DNA from: Neolewinella agarilytica
GTDB taxonomy: Bacteria > Bacteroidota > Bacteroidia > Chitinophagales > Saprospiraceae
DNA: 64,000 bases
Assembly (NCBI RefSeq): GCF_900110645.1
Contig: NZ_FOFB01000002.1
Location: forward strand, 62,001 to 126,000
Direction: 5' to 3'
Shown: piece by piece, positions 39,327-48,537 of the stretch
Numbering within the stretch: position 1 is the first letter of the stretch
Layout: each line of letters starts with the position of its first letter
Translations under genes and position numbers: made by a program
The notes under the pieces: generated by a model
What the model saw: the letters and a program-made list of their open reading frames with translations, nothing else
Database searches by the model: none
What the model was told of the DNA's origin: nothing

Positions 39327-40073
39327 TTATTTCCAGTAGGCAAGCGATAAGCCTTCGGTACTTTCCAGCCGGGCGTAAGAATTATAATGCAGCCACTCTC
39401 CCAGGTTAACGTATCGGCTGTGGCCATTGCTCAGCGGGTAATTAATGGGCAGGTGGCGATGCCCGAAAACGCAGTAGTCCAGCGCGGGCTCGATGGAAGT
39501 TTTTCGTTCGGCGTAGGCGACGAGCCATTCTCTGTCCGGGCCAAGAAATTCCGTTTCTGCCGGCTGGCTGCTGCGGCTCTTGCCGCTGAAATAAAAAGCC
39601 AGCTTCATGGCCAGGTTGGGATGCAGGCGGCTGTAGCACCATCGGGCCCAGCGGGCTTCGAATAGTTTTTTGAGGCGTTTGTAGCCATAGTCTCCGGGGC
39701 CGAGCCCGTCGCCATGGCCGATCAGCATTTCGTAACCCAGCAGGGTAATCCGCAGAGGTTGGCGGTGCATCACTACCCCGATTTCTTCCTGCAGGTAATC
39801 TTCCATCCACAGGTCATGGTTGCCGGTAAAGACGTGAATGGGGATGCCAGCGTCAGCAATTTCGGCCAGTTTGCCGAAGAAACGGACGTAGCCACGCGGG
39901 ACAACCTCCCGCCATTCGAACCAGAATTCAAAGAGGTCACCGACGAGGTAGAAGGCCTCGGCATCTTTTCTCCAGCAGTGATCCAGCCAGGCAACGATCT
40001 GGCTTTCCCGCTCCCGGCTGGAAACGGCAGCGGAAACGCCAAGGTGGAAATCAGATGCGAAGTAGATGGCCAT
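39327..40073 (-). CDS. lpxH: UDP-2,3-diacylglucosamine pyrophosphatase
   Basis: A 248-aa calcineurin-like phosphoesterase. Motifs in order are FASDFHLG, YLVGDLFEFWFEW, FTGNHDLWM, IGHGDGLGPGD and VFGHRHLP, the full LpxH set binding two Mn ions. It hydrolyses UDP-2,3-diacylglucosamine to lipid X in lipid A synthesis, at the cytoplasmic face of the inner membrane. The ATG at 40073 is chosen over a GTG three codons upstream because TTTCTTTG, a near-consensus -7 element, overlaps the GTG. Divergent from htpG. Confidence 0.93.
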   Translation of the reverse strand: MAIYFASDFHLGVSAAVSSRERESQIVAWLDHCWRKDAEAFYLVGDLFEFWFEWREVVPRGYVRFFGKLAEIADAGIPIHVFTGNHDLWMEDYLQEEIGVVMHRQPLRITLLGYEMLIGHGDGLGPGDYGYKRLKKLFEARWARWCYSRLHPNLAMKLAFYFSGKSRSSQPAETEFLGPDREWLVAYAERKTSIEPALDYCVFGHRHLPINYPLSNGHSRYVNLGEWLHYNSYARLESTEGLSLAYWK

Positions 40074-40106
40074 AGTTGCCACAAAGAAAGGTCATTGGGG
40101 GGAATT

Positions 40107-40136
40107 GGGCGCAGCCGCAGGTGCAGGGGGAGGTAA
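40107..40136. repeat. Dispersed TGCACCTGCG motif, copy 7
   Basis: GGGCGCAGCCGCAGGTGCAG then GGGGAGGTAA; differs from the 27391 copy at few positions. Lies just upstream of lpxH. Confidence 0.7.
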
Positions 40137-40144
40137 GGGGCAGG

Positions 40145-40290
40145 CTTTTTTATCCGATACACCTTTTGCTGACGTAGTCGCAAAAGCTTATCGGATGCAT
40201 AAAAGCTCGTAGTCGATTCGACACACGGATGAACTTCCATCCGGCTACGCCAGGCTGAAAGATGTATCCGATGAGCGAATCGACCGACAA
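40145..40290. other. Structured leader region upstream of htpG
   Basis: Contains CTTTTGC/GCAAAAG (40158-40189 region), GGATG-aactt-CATCC (40227-40241), GTCGATTCG/CGAATCGAC (40212-40220/40276-40284) and ATCGGATGCAT/ATGTATCCGAT (40193-40203/40262-40272). The last two pairings are not nested, so they are mutually exclusive or form a pseudoknot. No coding sequence and no TAnnTTTG element found. Confidence 0.5.
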
Positions 40291-40356
40291 AAAGTCAGTA
40301 CCCTCCTGTTGGAACGTCATTTGCCTACACCTAAACCGACTAAAATTCATACAACT

Positions 40357-42246
40357 ATGCAAAAAGGAAACATCTCCGTACAAACGGAGAACATCTTCCC
40401 CATCATTAAGAAGTTCCTATACTCTGATCAGGAAATCTTCCTGCGGGAACTCGTCTCCAACGCCGTTGATGCTACCAGTAAACTCAAAACTCTTGCCCGT
40501 AAAGGCGAAGTCAAAGGAGAACTGGGAGAAACCACCATCGATATTCTTATCGATGCAGAAGCCAAAACCCTCACCATCCGCGATCGCGGTATCGGGATGA
40601 CCGAAGAGGAAGTGAAAAAGTACCTGAACCAGGTGGCCTTGTCCTCTGCTCAGGATTTTGTCGATAAATACAAAGACGAAGCCAGCATCATCGGCCACTT
40701 CGGCCTGGGCTTCTACTCTGCCTTTATGGTGGCGGATAAGGTAGAAGTGGTTACCCGCTCCTTCAAAGAAGGTAGCGAGCCCGTTCGCTGGATTTGCGAA
40801 GGAGACCCCAGCTACGAGATCGGTACCGCTGAACGCGACTTCCACGGTACTGATGTGATTCTGCACATCTCTGAAGACAGCGTACAGTACCTCGAAAACA
40901 GTGAAATCGAAGGCCTGCTGAATAAGTACGCCCGCTTCCTGCCCGTACCCATTCGCTTCGGTACTAAAACCGAGGTGGAATACAAGGAATTTGAAGGAGA
41001 GGTTGCCGAAGGCGAAGAGAAACCCGCCCCCGAAAAGATCGAAACGGAGGTGGACAATATCATCAACAACACCGAGCCGCTCTGGAAAAAGAACCCCGCT
41101 GACCTTACGGATGAGGATTACGTCAGCTTCTACCGGGAACTCTACCCCATGGGCCAGCCGCCCATGTTCTGGATTCACCTCAACATTGATTTCCCCTTCA
41201 ACCTGACGGGTATTCTCTACTTCCCGAAAGTTTCCGGTGGGCTGGAGCTGCAGCGCAACAAGATTCAGCTCTACAGCAATCAGGTCTACGTAACGGACGA
41301 CGTGAAAGAGATCGTCCCGGAGTTCCTCACCCTTCTGCACGGTGTGATCGATTCCCCGGACATTCCTCTCAACGTATCCCGCTCTTACCTGCAGGCGGAC
41401 ACAAACGTCAAGAAAATCACCGGCTACATCACCAAAAAGGTGGCCGAGAAACTGGCTTCCCTCTTCAAGGAGGACCGGGCGGACTTCGAAGACAAATGGC
41501 CGGATCTCGGTGTCTTCGTTAAGTACGGTATGATCTCTGAAGACAAGTTCTACGACCGGGGTAAGAAATTCGTCCTGCTGGAGAATACTGAAGGTAAGCA
41601 CTCCACCATCGAGGAATACCGCGAGCGGATCAGCGCCAACCAGACGGATAAATACGACCGGCTGGTGGGGATCTACACCGCCGATGAGGACCGTCAGCAC
41701 ACACTGATTACTGCGGCCCAGGACCGGGGTTACGACGTGCTCGTTTTTGAGCACGCCATTGACGCTCCCTTCCTGCAGGCATTGGAGCAAAAGGAGGAAA
41801 AGATGACCTTCGTACGGGTCGATTCCGCTACGCCAGACCAACTGGTGCAGAAAGATGAGGAGAAAGAAAATCTCCTGAGTGAGGAAGAGCAAACGACGGT
41901 CACCAACTTGTTTACCAACATCGTTGGCACTGCGGGCACCGTAGAGGTGAAGCCACTGGATGTTGCCGATGCTCCCGTACAGATTGTTCGCCCGGAATTC
42001 ATGCGCCGCATGAAGGAGATGCAGCAGCTGCAGGGCATGGACACGAGTATGTTCCCGGACAGCGTTCAGGTCATCATCAACGCCAATAACCCGACCGTGA
42101 AGGAGCATATCCTGGCTAAAGAGGACGAGGGCGAACGCAGCGAAAATGCCACTCACCTTTACCAGCTCGCGCTACTGAGCCAGCAAATGCTGTCAGGCCC
42201 CGACCTGAAAGCCTTCGTTGACCGCAGCATGAAGATGCTGGGGTAG
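40357..42246 (+). CDS. htpG: Molecular chaperone HtpG (bacterial Hsp90)
   Basis: A 629-aa Hsp90. The GHKL ATPase N-terminal domain has LRELVSNAVDATSKLKTLAR, DRGIGMTEEEVKKYLNQVA and GHFGLGFYSAFMVADKV. The middle domain has YFPKVSGGLELQRNKIQLYSNQVYVTDDVKEIVPEFL and the catalytic-loop sequence NVSRSYLQAD (family NVSRExLQ). An acidic insertion at about residues 210-240 (EGEVAEGEEKPAPEKIETE) resembles the charged segment of eukaryotic Hsp90s. The conserved Glu of SRExLQ is Ser-Tyr here (SRSYLQ), an oddity. Start at 40357; an upstream in-frame ATG is in leader sequence. Ends at a strong terminator. Confidence 0.95.
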   Translation: MQKGNISVQTENIFPIIKKFLYSDQEIFLRELVSNAVDATSKLKTLARKGEVKGELGETTIDILIDAEAKTLTIRDRGIGMTEEEVKKYLNQVALSSAQDFVDKYKDEASIIGHFGLGFYSAFMVADKVEVVTRSFKEGSEPVRWICEGDPSYEIGTAERDFHGTDVILHISEDSVQYLENSEIEGLLNKYARFLPVPIRFGTKTEVEYKEFEGEVAEGEEKPAPEKIETEVDNIINNTEPLWKKNPADLTDEDYVSFYRELYPMGQPPMFWIHLNIDFPFNLTGILYFPKVSGGLELQRNKIQLYSNQVYVTDDVKEIVPEFLTLLHGVIDSPDIPLNVSRSYLQADTNVKKITGYITKKVAEKLASLFKEDRADFEDKWPDLGVFVKYGMISEDKFYDRGKKFVLLENTEGKHSTIEEYRERISANQTDKYDRLVGIYTADEDRQHTLITAAQDRGYDVLVFEHAIDAPFLQALEQKEEKMTFVRVDSATPDQLVQKDEEKENLLSEEEQTTVTNLFTNIVGTAGTVEVKPLDVADAPVQIVRPEFMRRMKEMQQLQGMDTSMFPDSVQVIINANNPTVKEHILAKEDEGERSENATHLYQLALLSQQMLSGPDLKAFVDRSMKMLG

Positions 42247-42257
42247 GCGGGCTTGCC

Positions 42258-42299
42258 TTTCGTATTTAGCGAGGGGGGCTTCCCCCTCCGCAGACGAAA
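42258..42299. other. Stem-loop after htpG stop
   Basis: TTTCGT/ACGAAA outer stem with GAGGGGG-GCTT-CCCCCTC inner stem, immediately downstream of htpG and upstream of the true terminator. Possibly an mRNA-stabilising hairpin. Confidence 0.6.
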
Positions 42300-42304
42300 T
42301 ATTT

Positions 42305-42351
42305 AGCGATCAGCATCCAGGCCTTAGCGGCTTGGGTGCTGATTGCTTTTT
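42305..42351 (+). terminator. Intrinsic terminator of htpG
   Basis: 19-bp stem (42305-42323 with 42329-42347, three G-U pairs), loop TTAGC, followed by TTTTT. Best terminator in the window. Confidence 0.9.
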
Positions 42352-42424
42352 AGGGCTGCTGCGAGGTGAGCGTCCGGTAGATATGCCTTAGCCCTGAGGG
42401 CCGGAGGAGAGGGTTTATCCTATC

Positions 42425-43387
42425 TCAATAAACCGACTTAGCAATCGCCTGAATCGTACTGGAATCTCCCATTGTATAATAATGCAGACAGGGTGCTCCT
42501 CGCTCTTTAAGCTCCTGGCTTTGGGCGATACACCACTCAATCCCCGCCTGCCGCCGGGCTTCACCGTTCTTTGCTGCAGTAATGGCACTAACCAAATCGT
42601 CGGGCAGGTCTACGTGAAACAAACGGGGGATAGAATTAAGTTGGTAAAGCTTGGTGAGTGGCTTCAGCCCCGGAACGATGGGGACATCGATGCCTGCTTT
42701 GCGGCAGGCATCTACGTAGGCGAAGTACTTCTCGTTATCGAAGAACATCTGCGTTACGATGTAATTGGCTCCTGCTTCTATCTTCTTTTTTACGTAACGC
42801 AGGTCAATTTCCATGTTAGGCGACTCGAAGTGTTTCTCTGGGTAGCCGGCAACACCGATGCAAAAGTTGGTTTTACTCGCTTCGTCGGTAGCCGTCAGGT
42901 CATCCAAATAGATGCCTTTGTTCATGTTTGAAATCTGCTCCACCAGGTCCGATGCATAGTCATGTCCATCTTTTTCGGGGATGAACTTTCCTTCGAATTT
43001 GCGGGCATCGCCCCGCAGGGCCAGTACGTTTTGTACGTCGAGGAAGCCCAGGTCGATCAGGGCGTTCTCGGTATCCTGGCGGGTAAACCCGCCGCACAGT
43101 AAGTGCGGCACCGCGTCTACGCCGTAACGATGCATGATGGCCGCACAGATGCCAACGGTACCGGGGCGCTTCCGGATGGAGGCTTTTTCGTAAAAGCCGC
43201 TGGGCCGCCGCTTGTAAACGTATTCTTCACGATGGTAGGTAACGTCAATGAAGGGCGGCTTAAACTCCATCAAAGGGTCAAGGGTGTCAAAAATGGCTTG
43301 CATACTGCCTCCCTTTAGTGGAGGTAGTACCTCAAAACTGATAAGGGTTTTGCCTTTAGCCTGTTCAAAGTAGTCGGTAACGCGCAT
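42425..43387 (-). CDS. metF: Methylenetetrahydrofolate reductase
   Basis: A 320-aa FAD enzyme reducing 5,10-methylene-THF to 5-methyl-THF for methionine synthesis. N-terminal LISFEVLPPLKGG contains the catalytic Glu, followed by FIDVTYHREEY, PHLLCGGFTRQDTENALIDL, NVLALRGDARK, GVAGYPEKHFESPN, GANYIVTQMFFDN and GIDVPIVPGLKPL, all MetF landmarks. Monocistronic. It has a perfect -7 element and a short leader with an AAATCC-GGATTT stem-loop just before the ATG (43390-43407), a possible translational control point. Confidence 0.96.
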   Translation of the reverse strand: MRVTDYFEQAKGKTLISFEVLPPLKGGSMQAIFDTLDPLMEFKPPFIDVTYHREEYVYKRRPSGFYEKASIRKRPGTVGICAAIMHRYGVDAVPHLLCGGFTRQDTENALIDLGFLDVQNVLALRGDARKFEGKFIPEKDGHDYASDLVEQISNMNKGIYLDDLTATDEASKTNFCIGVAGYPEKHFESPNMEIDLRYVKKKIEAGANYIVTQMFFDNEKYFAYVDACRKAGIDVPIVPGLKPLTKLYQLNSIPRLFHVDLPDDLVSAITAAKNGEARRQAGIEWCIAQSQELKERGAPCLHYYTMGDSSTIQAIAKSVY

Positions 43388-43421
43388 ATGGAAATCCTAA
43401 AGGGATTTTTTGAGGAGGTGG

Positions 43422-43429
43422 CAAAGATA
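43422..43429 (-). promoter_or_regulatory. TATCTTTG -7 promoter element for metF
   Basis: Perfect consensus; predicted leader about 28 nt to the ATG at 43387, containing one small stem-loop. No SAM riboswitch fold fits in this space. Confidence 0.65.
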
Positions 43430-43557
43430 GTGGCTGAACAGCAGAGAGCTGTCCGCTATCGGTCACTTGTCCCTTCTCTTTTTACGATAACAGAAGTTCC
43501 TTCTTTTTTTCGTTTTTTGTGGGAGAACAGGATAATCCTTCGTCCTTTACTTCCTAT

Positions 43558-46500
43558 ATGGTCCTTCGTCTTTTCTGCTTTTTGATGGTTCTCAGCCTGT
43601 CTTGCTCACTAGCCGGGCAGTGCGGGGTTACGGTTGATGCCGGAGCTGACCTTAGTGTGTGTGCCGGAGGGGGCAGCGTCCGGTTGCTGGGTGATGTTTT
43701 CGGGACTAACGTAGTGGGCTTTGCCTGGACGCCGGCCCAGGGGCTGTCCGATGCCACTGACCTGGAGCCCACCGCCACGGTAACGGGGCCTGCAGTGTAT
43801 ACCCTGACGGCCCTGGTTTTTGACCCCGCGAACAACATCATCACCAACGGAGACTTCGAGGCCGGCGATAGTGGCTTTTCTACGGACTACAGTCCGGGCT
43901 CCGGAGGAAGCTTTGGTCTGCTCTCCGATGAAGGGGAATACGTCATTACCACCAACAGTAACCTGACGCACACCAATTTTTCCAACTGTCCGGATCATAG
44001 CGGCAGCGGGAATATGATGGTTGTCAACGGTTCTTCAACGCTCAACGAAAATGTCTGGTGCCAAACGGTCAGTGTAGACCCGAATACGACCTACGTCTTC
44101 AACGCCTGGCTGCAATCGGTCCACCCGCAAAACCCGGCCAGGCTGCAGTTTTCGGTAAATGGAGATTTAGTGGGAGATAACTTCCGGGCCTCCGGAAGTA
44201 CCTGTGATTGGCGGGAGTTCGACGAGGTCTGGCAGTCTGGCGGAAGCAACTCTGCGGAGATCTGCATAACTAATCAGAATACCCAGGGCTCCGGCAATGA
44301 CTTTGCCATTGACGATATCTTCTTCGGCCCGGTTTGTGAACAGAGCGATGAGGTGGAAATTTTTGAGGTAAGCGTCGAGGCGGATGCGCCCGCAACCCTG
44401 TCGCTTCCCTGCGATGTTCCTCCGCAAGGCGTCGTCATTGACGGAACGAACTCCAGCGACGGGGCGAACTACTTCTATAACTGGACGACAGCCGACGGTA
44501 ACCTCCTCTCCGGGGCCAACGGCCCGGCTCCACGCATCAACGCAGCGGGCACTTACGAACTCGAAGTAACCTACGATGACGGGGTCACCTTCTGCACGGA
44601 TCAAACTACCGTCCTTGTCACCGAAAGCACCGACATCCCCGATGCAGCCGCTGACCGGCTCAATGATATTGATTGTAATAACCCGACGGCCATTCTCACC
44701 GCCGTGGGCTCTTCTTCGGGCAGTAACATCCGCTATGAATGGACGACGACCGACGGCAACATTCTCTCCGGCGCCAACGGCGCCAGCCCCGAAGTGGATG
44801 CACAGGGAACCTACCAGCTAACGGTTATCCACCAGCCCAGCGGTTGCCGGGCGACGGCTTCGGTTATGGTGACGGCAGAAGAGACAATGCCCCTTGCCCG
44901 CATTGCCCTGCCCGACGAATTAAGTTGTGACAGCCCGAGTATTCAACTCGACGGCTCCGGCTCCGCAATGGCATCCAACATTGCCGCTGTCTGGACGACA
45001 CCCAACGGCAACTTCGAGAGCGGAACTGACGGGCTCATGCCCATCGTCAACCTCCCCGGTAATTATACGCTTACCCTGACCAACACCACTACGGGCTGTG
45101 AAGCAAGCGCCACCGTGAGGGTAAACGAAACTCCTTCGGACCTGATAGCTGACGCCGTGGTGAACGACACACTCAATTGCCGGCAAAGGAGTGTCCGCCT
45201 GTCCGTTGGTGCTTCCTCCATCGGAGGCCCCATCCTTTACCAGTGGACGACGGACACGGGAAACATCGTCTCCGGAGCCAATGGCGGCAGCCCTCTGGTG
45301 GACGCTCCGGGGCAATATTTTCTGTTGGTCTCCGACGGAGCTTCGGGCTGCAGCGCCAGAGATACGGTAGAGGTCATCTCCCGGGTGGAAACGGTAAACA
45401 TTGCTGTTCCGGAAGCTCCACCTTTCACCTGCGGAAGCGCCCAAATGACCTTAAGCAGCAGCGGAAACTCCGTCTTTGGGCCACTTCAGTTCACCTGGAC
45501 GGCCAGCAACGGAGGCACGATCGTAAGCGATGGAAATACGGATAGCCCCACCGTGGCGGGCGCCGGAAGTTATACCCTGACGGTTACTAACCCGCAGAAC
45601 GGTTGCTCGGCCGACAGTATGATTGTTGTCGCTGAAAATACCCTCCCGCCACTGGCGGATGCGGGGCCTGATTTTACCCTCACTTGTGCGAGTTTGCAGG
45701 ACACCCTTCGGGGAGGTGCACCACAAACGAACGCTGTTTATCGCTGGACAACGTCCGGCGGAAATTTTCTCGCAGATTCAACATCGCCCCGCCCGGTGAT
45801 CAATGCGCAGGGTACTTATTATCTGGTGGTGACGGACACGTCCAATGCCTGCGTTAGCCGCGATACGGTAAATATTTCAGAAAACGCAGCAGCTCCAAGG
45901 GTACGTATTGCTACACCGGAAAGGCTGGATTGCCGGCGGACAGAACTAACGTTGGACGGTAGTAATTCCGACGATGACCCTGGCTTCGCGATCCGCTGGA
46001 CGACGACCGATGGTAACCTCCTGAACGGAGAAAACAGCCTGCAGGCCCGCGTCGATGCGGCGGGTACCTATACGCTCACGATCTTGAATCAGAACAACGA
46101 TTGTTCGACCGAACTCGATGTCGTCGTTATGCAGGATACCGTGATGCCGGGCGCGGACGCAGGTGCAGGGGGAAGGTTAGATTGCCGTGCGCCCACCCTG
46201 CAACTTTTGCCCGACACCACCGGCGGATCGGGCTTCGATTATGCCTGGACGGACGCTGCCGGGCTCGGCTTCAACAGCCTAATGCCTTCGGTCATTGATT
46301 CAGGTACTTATTACTTCCGCGCTGAAAACCCCGATAACGGCTGTTTTGCCATCGATAGCGTGAAGGTAACGGCCGATTTTACCGCTCCCGTGGCCGTTAC
46401 CGGTCCCGAAACCCGGCAGCTGACCTGCCGGACCCGCCAGGTGCTTCTCGGTAACCCAGAAGCCATCAATCCCAATCTCGAATATCGGTGGACGACCCCG

Positions 46501-48414
46501 AACGGACAATTCATGGGGCCGGATTTCCTGTCCACCCTCCCCGTCAGCTTTGCCGGAACGTACCGGCTGACGACGACGAGCCGGGGCAATGGCTGCTCGG
46601 CGGACGGAGAGGTTCTGGTTACGGCTGACCGAGAGTTGCCACGCGTTCGCCTCGCCCTGCCGGAAGCCCTGGATTGTGAACGATCCGAACTGTCGCTGCA
46701 GGCGGATAGCGTCGCGGACTCCCTGTTGATCCGTTGGTCTACGCCGGACGGAAATTTCCTGAGCGGAACGGATGGCCCGAGCCCCGTAGTGGATCGCCCA
46801 GGCCAGTATCAGTTACGGCTGGAGAACCCCGCTAATGGCTGTACTGATTCAACCACCGTTCGGGTGAGGATTGATACCATAGCTCCGCTGGCAGCGATTA
46901 CTCCGCCCGGAGCCCTGGACTGCCGAACCCCACAGCGGGAGCTCCTGGCCACCAGCTCCAGCCAGGGAAGTGAATTCGCTTATGCCTGGACCAGCGCCGA
47001 CGGGAACATTGTCTCCGGCAGCGAAACGCTGATGCCCGTGGTAGCGGAAGCGGGGACTTACCTCCTGACGGTTCGTAACACCGTCAATGGTTGCCAGGCG
47101 ACAGACTCCGTCATCGTACAACGGGACGCTGCTCCGCCGCAGCTCTCTTTCCTCCCCCCCGACCTGCTGACCTGTACCCGTACTTCCGTGGACATTGTCG
47201 CCAGCCTGGACGAACCCAACGCCGATGAATTTCTCCTGTTCTGGACGGACGACAGCGGTAACTTCCTTCAGGGCGGCAGCACGCTTACGCCCACCGTGAC
47301 GGCTCCCGGCCGATACCGCTTAACGGCTTCCAACCGAAGCACGGGGTGTCGGGCGGTTTTGTCCGTCAGGGTCAACCGCAATGTGACGCCACCGGCGGTT
47401 TCCGCCGGGCCGGATATCGACCTGGGCTGCGAACGTAAACCGATGGAACTCTCCGCCGAAGCAACGGGTCTGGGGCCCTTCACTTACGCCTGGACGACGG
47501 CCGATGGCCGCATCATCCGCGATGAAAACTCCGCCCGCCCGCTGTCGGATGGCCCCGGAACTTATACCGTCACCGTAACTGACCAGGGTAACGGTTGTGT
47601 CGGGGGAGATACGGTTGTGACGATACAGGACTTGCCCGAAACCTTCGCATTCAGTCAGGTGCCGCCTGACTGCAGAGTGCCGACGGGAACCGTCGTTTTT
47701 GAATCGGTCAGTGGTGGAACCGCTCCCTTCCTGTATTCGGTTAATGGCGGTGCGAGCTTTCAGTCAGATACTTTGGCTACTGGTTTGGAATCCGGCGATT
47801 ACAGGCTCGTTGTGCAGGATGCTAAGGGCTGCGAAATCCGTCAGCAAACGAATATTCCCTTTCCGCCGGAGCTAGATGTTTTTCTGGACGCCCGGGCGCT
47901 CATTTCCCTCGGTGATAGCTTTCGGCTGAATACGGTGACCAATTTTGCGGATTCTGCCTTCGCCATCGTCACCTGGACACCAACGACGGCGCTCAGCTGC
48001 GAAGGTTGCCTCCGCCCCAATGCTTCCCCCAGCGAGACAACGATTTATACCTTATCCGTAGAAACCACCGATGGCTGCCGGGCCAGCGATCAGCTGGAAC
48101 TCATTGTTGACCGAAGCCTTAATGTTTACTTCCCCACGGCTTTCTCCCCCGACGGAGACGGTGTGAATGACCGTTGGGTTCCCTTCGCTAATTCCACGCT
48201 GGTCCGTAATATTCCCTCCCTTCGTATCTATGATCGATGGGGGAACGCCGTCTTCTTCGCCGAAAACCTGGCGCCAAACGACGCGGCCTCCGGTTGGGAT
48301 GGTACCCTTCGGGGCAAAGGCATGAACCCGGCGGTCTTCGTATTCACCACCGAAATTGAATTCGTTGACGGAAGGGTAGAGGTGTTTGAGGGGGAGATTG
48401 TGCTGGTGAGGTAG
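43558..48414 (+). CDS. Giant T9SS surface protein with 13 tandem Cys-paired repeats (type B, gliding-associated C-terminus)
   Basis: A 1618-aa protein. Signal peptide (MVLRLFCFLMVLSLSCSLAG), an N-terminal PKD-like unit, and a jelly-roll-like domain (about 95-255; NNIITNGDFEAGDSGFSTDY). Then come thirteen tandem repeats of about 85-90 residues (nucleotides about 44350-47630), each starting L-x-C and carrying W(T/S)T-x-DGN-(I/L)-x-SG, P-x-V-x-x-x-G-x-Y-x-L and (N/S)GC, so each unit has two Cys. The C-terminus NVYFPTAFSPDGDGVNDRWVPF to IVLVR is the type B T9SS sorting domain seen in gliding-associated proteins. Surface adhesin is the likely role. Start chosen at the signal-peptide Met. Confidence 0.9.
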   Translation: MVLRLFCFLMVLSLSCSLAGQCGVTVDAGADLSVCAGGGSVRLLGDVFGTNVVGFAWTPAQGLSDATDLEPTATVTGPAVYTLTALVFDPANNIITNGDFEAGDSGFSTDYSPGSGGSFGLLSDEGEYVITTNSNLTHTNFSNCPDHSGSGNMMVVNGSSTLNENVWCQTVSVDPNTTYVFNAWLQSVHPQNPARLQFSVNGDLVGDNFRASGSTCDWREFDEVWQSGGSNSAEICITNQNTQGSGNDFAIDDIFFGPVCEQSDEVEIFEVSVEADAPATLSLPCDVPPQGVVIDGTNSSDGANYFYNWTTADGNLLSGANGPAPRINAAGTYELEVTYDDGVTFCTDQTTVLVTESTDIPDAAADRLNDIDCNNPTAILTAVGSSSGSNIRYEWTTTDGNILSGANGASPEVDAQGTYQLTVIHQPSGCRATASVMVTAEETMPLARIALPDELSCDSPSIQLDGSGSAMASNIAAVWTTPNGNFESGTDGLMPIVNLPGNYTLTLTNTTTGCEASATVRVNETPSDLIADAVVNDTLNCRQRSVRLSVGASSIGGPILYQWTTDTGNIVSGANGGSPLVDAPGQYFLLVSDGASGCSARDTVEVISRVETVNIAVPEAPPFTCGSAQMTLSSSGNSVFGPLQFTWTASNGGTIVSDGNTDSPTVAGAGSYTLTVTNPQNGCSADSMIVVAENTLPPLADAGPDFTLTCASLQDTLRGGAPQTNAVYRWTTSGGNFLADSTSPRPVINAQGTYYLVVTDTSNACVSRDTVNISENAAAPRVRIATPERLDCRRTELTLDGSNSDDDPGFAIRWTTTDGNLLNGENSLQARVDAAGTYTLTILNQNNDCSTELDVVVMQDTVMPGADAGAGGRLDCRAPTLQLLPDTTGGSGFDYAWTDAAGLGFNSLMPSVIDSGTYYFRAENPDNGCFAIDSVKVTADFTAPVAVTGPETRQLTCRTRQVLLGNPEAINPNLEYRWTTPNGQFMGPDFLSTLPVSFAGTYRLTTTSRGNGCSADGEVLVTADRELPRVRLALPEALDCERSELSLQADSVADSLLIRWSTPDGNFLSGTDGPSPVVDRPGQYQLRLENPANGCTDSTTVRVRIDTIAPLAAITPPGALDCRTPQRELLATSSSQGSEFAYAWTSADGNIVSGSETLMPVVAEAGTYLLTVRNTVNGCQATDSVIVQRDAAPPQLSFLPPDLLTCTRTSVDIVASLDEPNADEFLLFWTDDSGNFLQGGSTLTPTVTAPGRYRLTASNRSTGCRAVLSVRVNRNVTPPAVSAGPDIDLGCERKPMELSAEATGLGPFTYAWTTADGRIIRDENSARPLSDGPGTYTVTVTDQGNGCVGGDTVVTIQDLPETFAFSQVPPDCRVPTGTVVFESVSGGTAPFLYSVNGGASFQSDTLATGLESGDYRLVVQDAKGCEIRQQTNIPFPPELDVFLDARALISLGDSFRLNTVTNFADSAFAIVTWTPTTALSCEGCLRPNASPSETTIYTLSVETTDGCRASDQLELIVDRSLNVYFPTAFSPDGDGVNDRWVPFANSTLVRNIPSLRIYDRWGNAVFFAENLAPNDAASGWDGTLRGKGMNPAVFVFTTEIEFVDGRVEVFEGEIVLVR
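46151..46180. repeat. Dispersed motif inside the 13-repeat gene
   Basis: GCGCGGACGCAGGTGCAGGG then GGAAGGTTAG, the same 23-base start as the intergenic copy at 27391. It is in frame and encodes GADAGAGGRL at the boundary leading into repeat 8, where other repeats have unrelated sequences such as RIALPDE or ADAGPDFT. Confidence 0.68.
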
Positions 48415-48420
48415 AGTCAG

Positions 48421-48537
48421 GTTGTAGGGTTCAAGTTTCAAGTTGCAGGTTGCAAGTTGCAAGTTGTTGGTGAACTCCCCAGCCGGCGCAACCCGCAACT
48501 TGCCCCCTGCAACCTGCACCCTGCAACCTGCCCCCCC
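48421..48537. repeat. Heptameric GGTTGCA repeats forming an inverted repeat
   Basis: Left arm with repeated AAGTTGCAGGTTGC units (48431-48467), right arm with GCAACTTGCC and GCAACCTGC units (48494-48530), ending in C8 at the MoxR stop. Lies between convergent genes; may serve as a bidirectional transcription barrier. Confidence 0.72.

Noticed and set aside
40417..42156. Long minus-strand open frame antisense to htpG (579 codons)
   Set aside because: It mirrors the codon periodicity of htpG, has no known domain, and the plus-strand protein is a clear Hsp90.
43388..43430. Possible SAM riboswitch in front of metF
   Set aside because: The predicted leader is only about 28 nt and has a single small hairpin, too short for any known SAM aptamer.
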